From contig OY829657.1 of assembly GCA_963691815.1 (NCBI GenBank), positions 19,485,853 to 19,549,852 of the forward strand: a DNA stretch of 64,000 bases, in the 5' to 3' direction. The notes beneath the pieces are model-generated. The model worked only from the letters and a program-made list of their open reading frames with translations. It was not told where the DNA came from and made no database searches. Shown here one piece after another: positions 59,183-64,000 of this stretch; position 1 is the first letter of the stretch, and every line of letters begins with the position of its first letter. Made by a program: the position numbers and the translations under genes. This DNA comes from Echiichthys vipera. Taxonomy: Eukaryota; Chordata; Actinopteri; Perciformes; Trachinidae.

Positions 59183-59188
59183 CAGATC

Positions 59189-59255
59189 AATATTGTAAAT
59201 AAGAAACTGTTCTTAAGGTTTTATCTGGGAAAATAAAGGTTAAATAAATAAAATA
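59189..59255 (+). repeat. retroposon-type 3' tail fragment
   Basis: TTGTAAATAAGAAACTGTTCTTAA followed by AAATAAAGGTTAAATAAATA resembles the conserved 3' end shared by several fish retroposons, as I remember them. It abuts the AT palindrome, so the TA array may be an expanded tail or neighbour of this element. Confidence 0.5.
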
Positions 59256-59464
59256 AAGATATATAGTGCCAAGGTATCAACCAGAGTAGCATGACTGGTT
59301 CCTCGAAGTAACTGAGGAAAACACTCCCTAAGCATGATGGGATACAAATTGTCACATTATCTTTGGGGCCACACCTGTTTACATTATAATTAGTATGTCA
59401 CACTTTGTAACCCACACTTTGATGTTCTCATTGTGTCATAGCCTTCTTTTAACACTTGCATGCT

Positions 59465-59590
59465 GTGAATAAGTACATTTACTCAAGTACTGAACTTGTA
59501 GTAACTATTTCAAAGTATTTAACGTTTACTTCACTACAATATTCTACAGCTATTACTAGTTACTTTTTAAATTAAGATTTGTTTAAAAAT
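59465..59590. repeat. dispersed fish repeat, same family as 1503
   Basis: AAGTACATTTACTCAAGTACT, then ACTTCACTACA and AGTTACTTTTTAAATTAAGAT match the common percomorph repeat also seen at 1503 and 24570. Confidence 0.6.
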
Positions 59591-62641
<3,051 letters not shown>

Positions 62642-63155
62642 TTAAAGGTCCCATAAAAAGTGAGATTTCCATTTTTGATTACAAAGCAGGTCAAGGTGCT
62701 TTATAAATACTGTGAAAGTATCAAAACGCTTAAGCCACAGAAAAATGCACACAGGCCGTATTCAGAAACTGTGTCTTTAAATGAGCCGTCAGGACTTCTG
62801 TACGGACGTCAGGACTTCTGTGATGACACAACTATACACTTTGTAGGCAGAAAGTGTCACTACAGTACCGTTACTGTCATTCCCCGGCTGCAATGATGGT
62901 GCAGAGATGCTGAGAGTGCAGATGTGGAAGACCCAGAAACGCTGACCAAACAGATCGGACTGGGCTTTTTTAGGAGGGGGTCTTAAAGAGACAAAGCAGA
63001 GCATTTCAGACAGAGGGTGAGTACAGGTATATTTAGACAGACAGTTTAAGAAAAAAACGTTGTTGTTTATCAACCTTAAAGCATGTAAACATGTTCTAAA
63101 ACAAACCCATTATTCAAGTGTACACCTCAAGATGATCCTATTATGGGACCTTTAA
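62642..63155. mobile_element. TTAA-bounded inverted-repeat element, 514 bp, non-autonomous
   Basis: The left end is TTAA then AGGTCCCATAA. The right end, read on the other strand, is TTAA then AGGTCCCATAA, with 11 bases identical after TTAA. This is a frequent repeat end in fish. As at 27351-28104, a duplicated TTAA suggests a piggyBac-type miniature element, though the class is inferred. Inside is a 15-bp tandem copy (CGTCAGGACTTCTGT at 62787 and 62807). No transposase frame is present. Confidence 0.7.
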
Positions 63156-63624
63156 AGTTACTCTAATCAATATTTTAAAAGCCTCAGTATTTCCCTTTGA
63201 AATGTAGCGGAGTAAAAGAAATAAACCAGCATCAAAAAGAAATATCTGATTGCCTAACTGAACCACTAAATCACTGCCTACACTGGGAAATGGCTGAAAG
63301 AGAGCACTGAGCAGAGAGGTACTTAAAGCGACAGCAGCCTTGTTATACGGTTTCACCAATCTATTCAAATGGCTTGGTTCATTTAAACATGACCACCGGT
63401 GATTAAGGTAATGCTGTGAGGCTATAATTTTGCTCTGTGGACTGAGGTGGCCTTCCCTCTCAATAGTGAACCATTTCACATACTCAACACACTTTGATTC
63501 TGGCCACTGAATGGTCCTTTTCAGCTGACACACTCACTCTGAAACAGCAAGGGCGACAGATATATAAAAGCAGCTCTTCAGGCCTTAGAAAATATTTTGG
63601 GAAACCAAAATAGCCTGGCACTTA
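63156..63624. other. 5' flank, no gene called
   Basis: A 130-codon minus-strand frame (63141-63533) spans most of this stretch. It matches no family I know and begins inside the end of the transposon, so I do not call it. Confidence 0.4.
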
Positions 63625-63647
63625 TGAGAGAGTGAGAGAGAGAGAGA

Positions 63648-63721
<74 letters not shown>
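63625..63721. repeat. (GA)n microsatellite, ~97 bp
   Basis: This is a GA array with one GTGA and one GGG interruption near its start. Confidence 0.97.
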
Positions 63722-63726
<5 letters not shown>

Positions 63727-64000
63727 GCTTTTTTTTCAATGTAACTGGAAGAGTGACAGGCAGTATATCTGCCTGTTGAAGTTTCACTGGAAGGAGAAAA
63801 TGTTTATTTTTTTCCTCTTGGCCACAACTGAGAAACCCAATGAGTCTGCTGTCCTCCTAGCTCCACCATCTTACGGTTCAGTGTTATCGTCTGCCTCCAG
63901 AGTTGTTGGGCCAGGGCTGGAGGTTGGCGGGCGGGTGGGGGGCTGACTGACTCTAAAAGTGGCTGAGGTTTCCCCAAGACCTGTTTGGGCATCCTGGGCT
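63722..64000. other. 5' flank, nothing recognised
   Basis: This is the last segment of the window, GC-richer after 63890. No exon was recognised. Confidence 0.4.

Noticed and set aside
63141..63533. 130-codon minus-strand frame
   Set aside because: It begins inside a transposon end and shows no known motif.

Overview
This is a non-coding-rich window of vertebrate nuclear DNA, most likely from a spiny-rayed (percomorph) teleost fish. The evidence is the very high density of (CA)n/(GT)n microsatellites, tRNA-derived SINEs with recognisable A and B boxes, and several dispersed repeats that I know from percomorph genomes. No bacterial, phage or viral gene organisation is present. The species cannot be fixed from the sequence.

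Only one protein-coding segment is supported. It is a 58-nt coding exon on the minus strand (15107 to 15050) that encodes MASNSIFDSFSNYSSSLLR and ends in a phase-1 GTGAGT splice donor. This is the N-terminus made from the distal (P1) promoter of RUNX transcription factor genes, and it is closest to RUNX3. The gene runs toward coordinate 1. Positions 1-15049 are therefore the first large intron, between P1 and the runt-domain exons, which lie outside the window. Positions above about 15.6 kb are the 5' flank. I see a plausible split 5' leader: a non-coding exon ending at 15492, a 331-nt intron (15161-15491), and a second exon (15050-15160) holding the start codon. Upstream is a promoter region with a TTTAAA box and RUNX motifs.

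The 5' flank (about 15.6-64 kb) shows no convincing exon of a neighbouring gene. It holds long GT/CA arrays, two copies of a 214-bp sequence 1,166 bp apart (30061-30274 and 31227-31440, 5 mismatches, no gaps), and two good TTAA-bounded terminal-inverted-repeat elements (27351-28104 and 62642-63155). It also holds a SINE with a 12-bp target-site duplication nested in another repeat (45386-45586), a perfect 76-bp AT-rich palindrome (59107-59182), and copies of several other repeat families.

Most open reading frames in the window are products of CA/GT repeats or of chance. The most useful leads are the RUNX P1 exon with its split leader, the 214-bp duplication (a candidate duplicated cis-element with RUNX, E-box and forkhead-like motifs), the TTAA elements, the double-hairpin element near 24.3 kb and the AT palindrome. 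I found no previously undescribed multi-gene system. Functional claims about non-coding DNA here are inferences from motifs.
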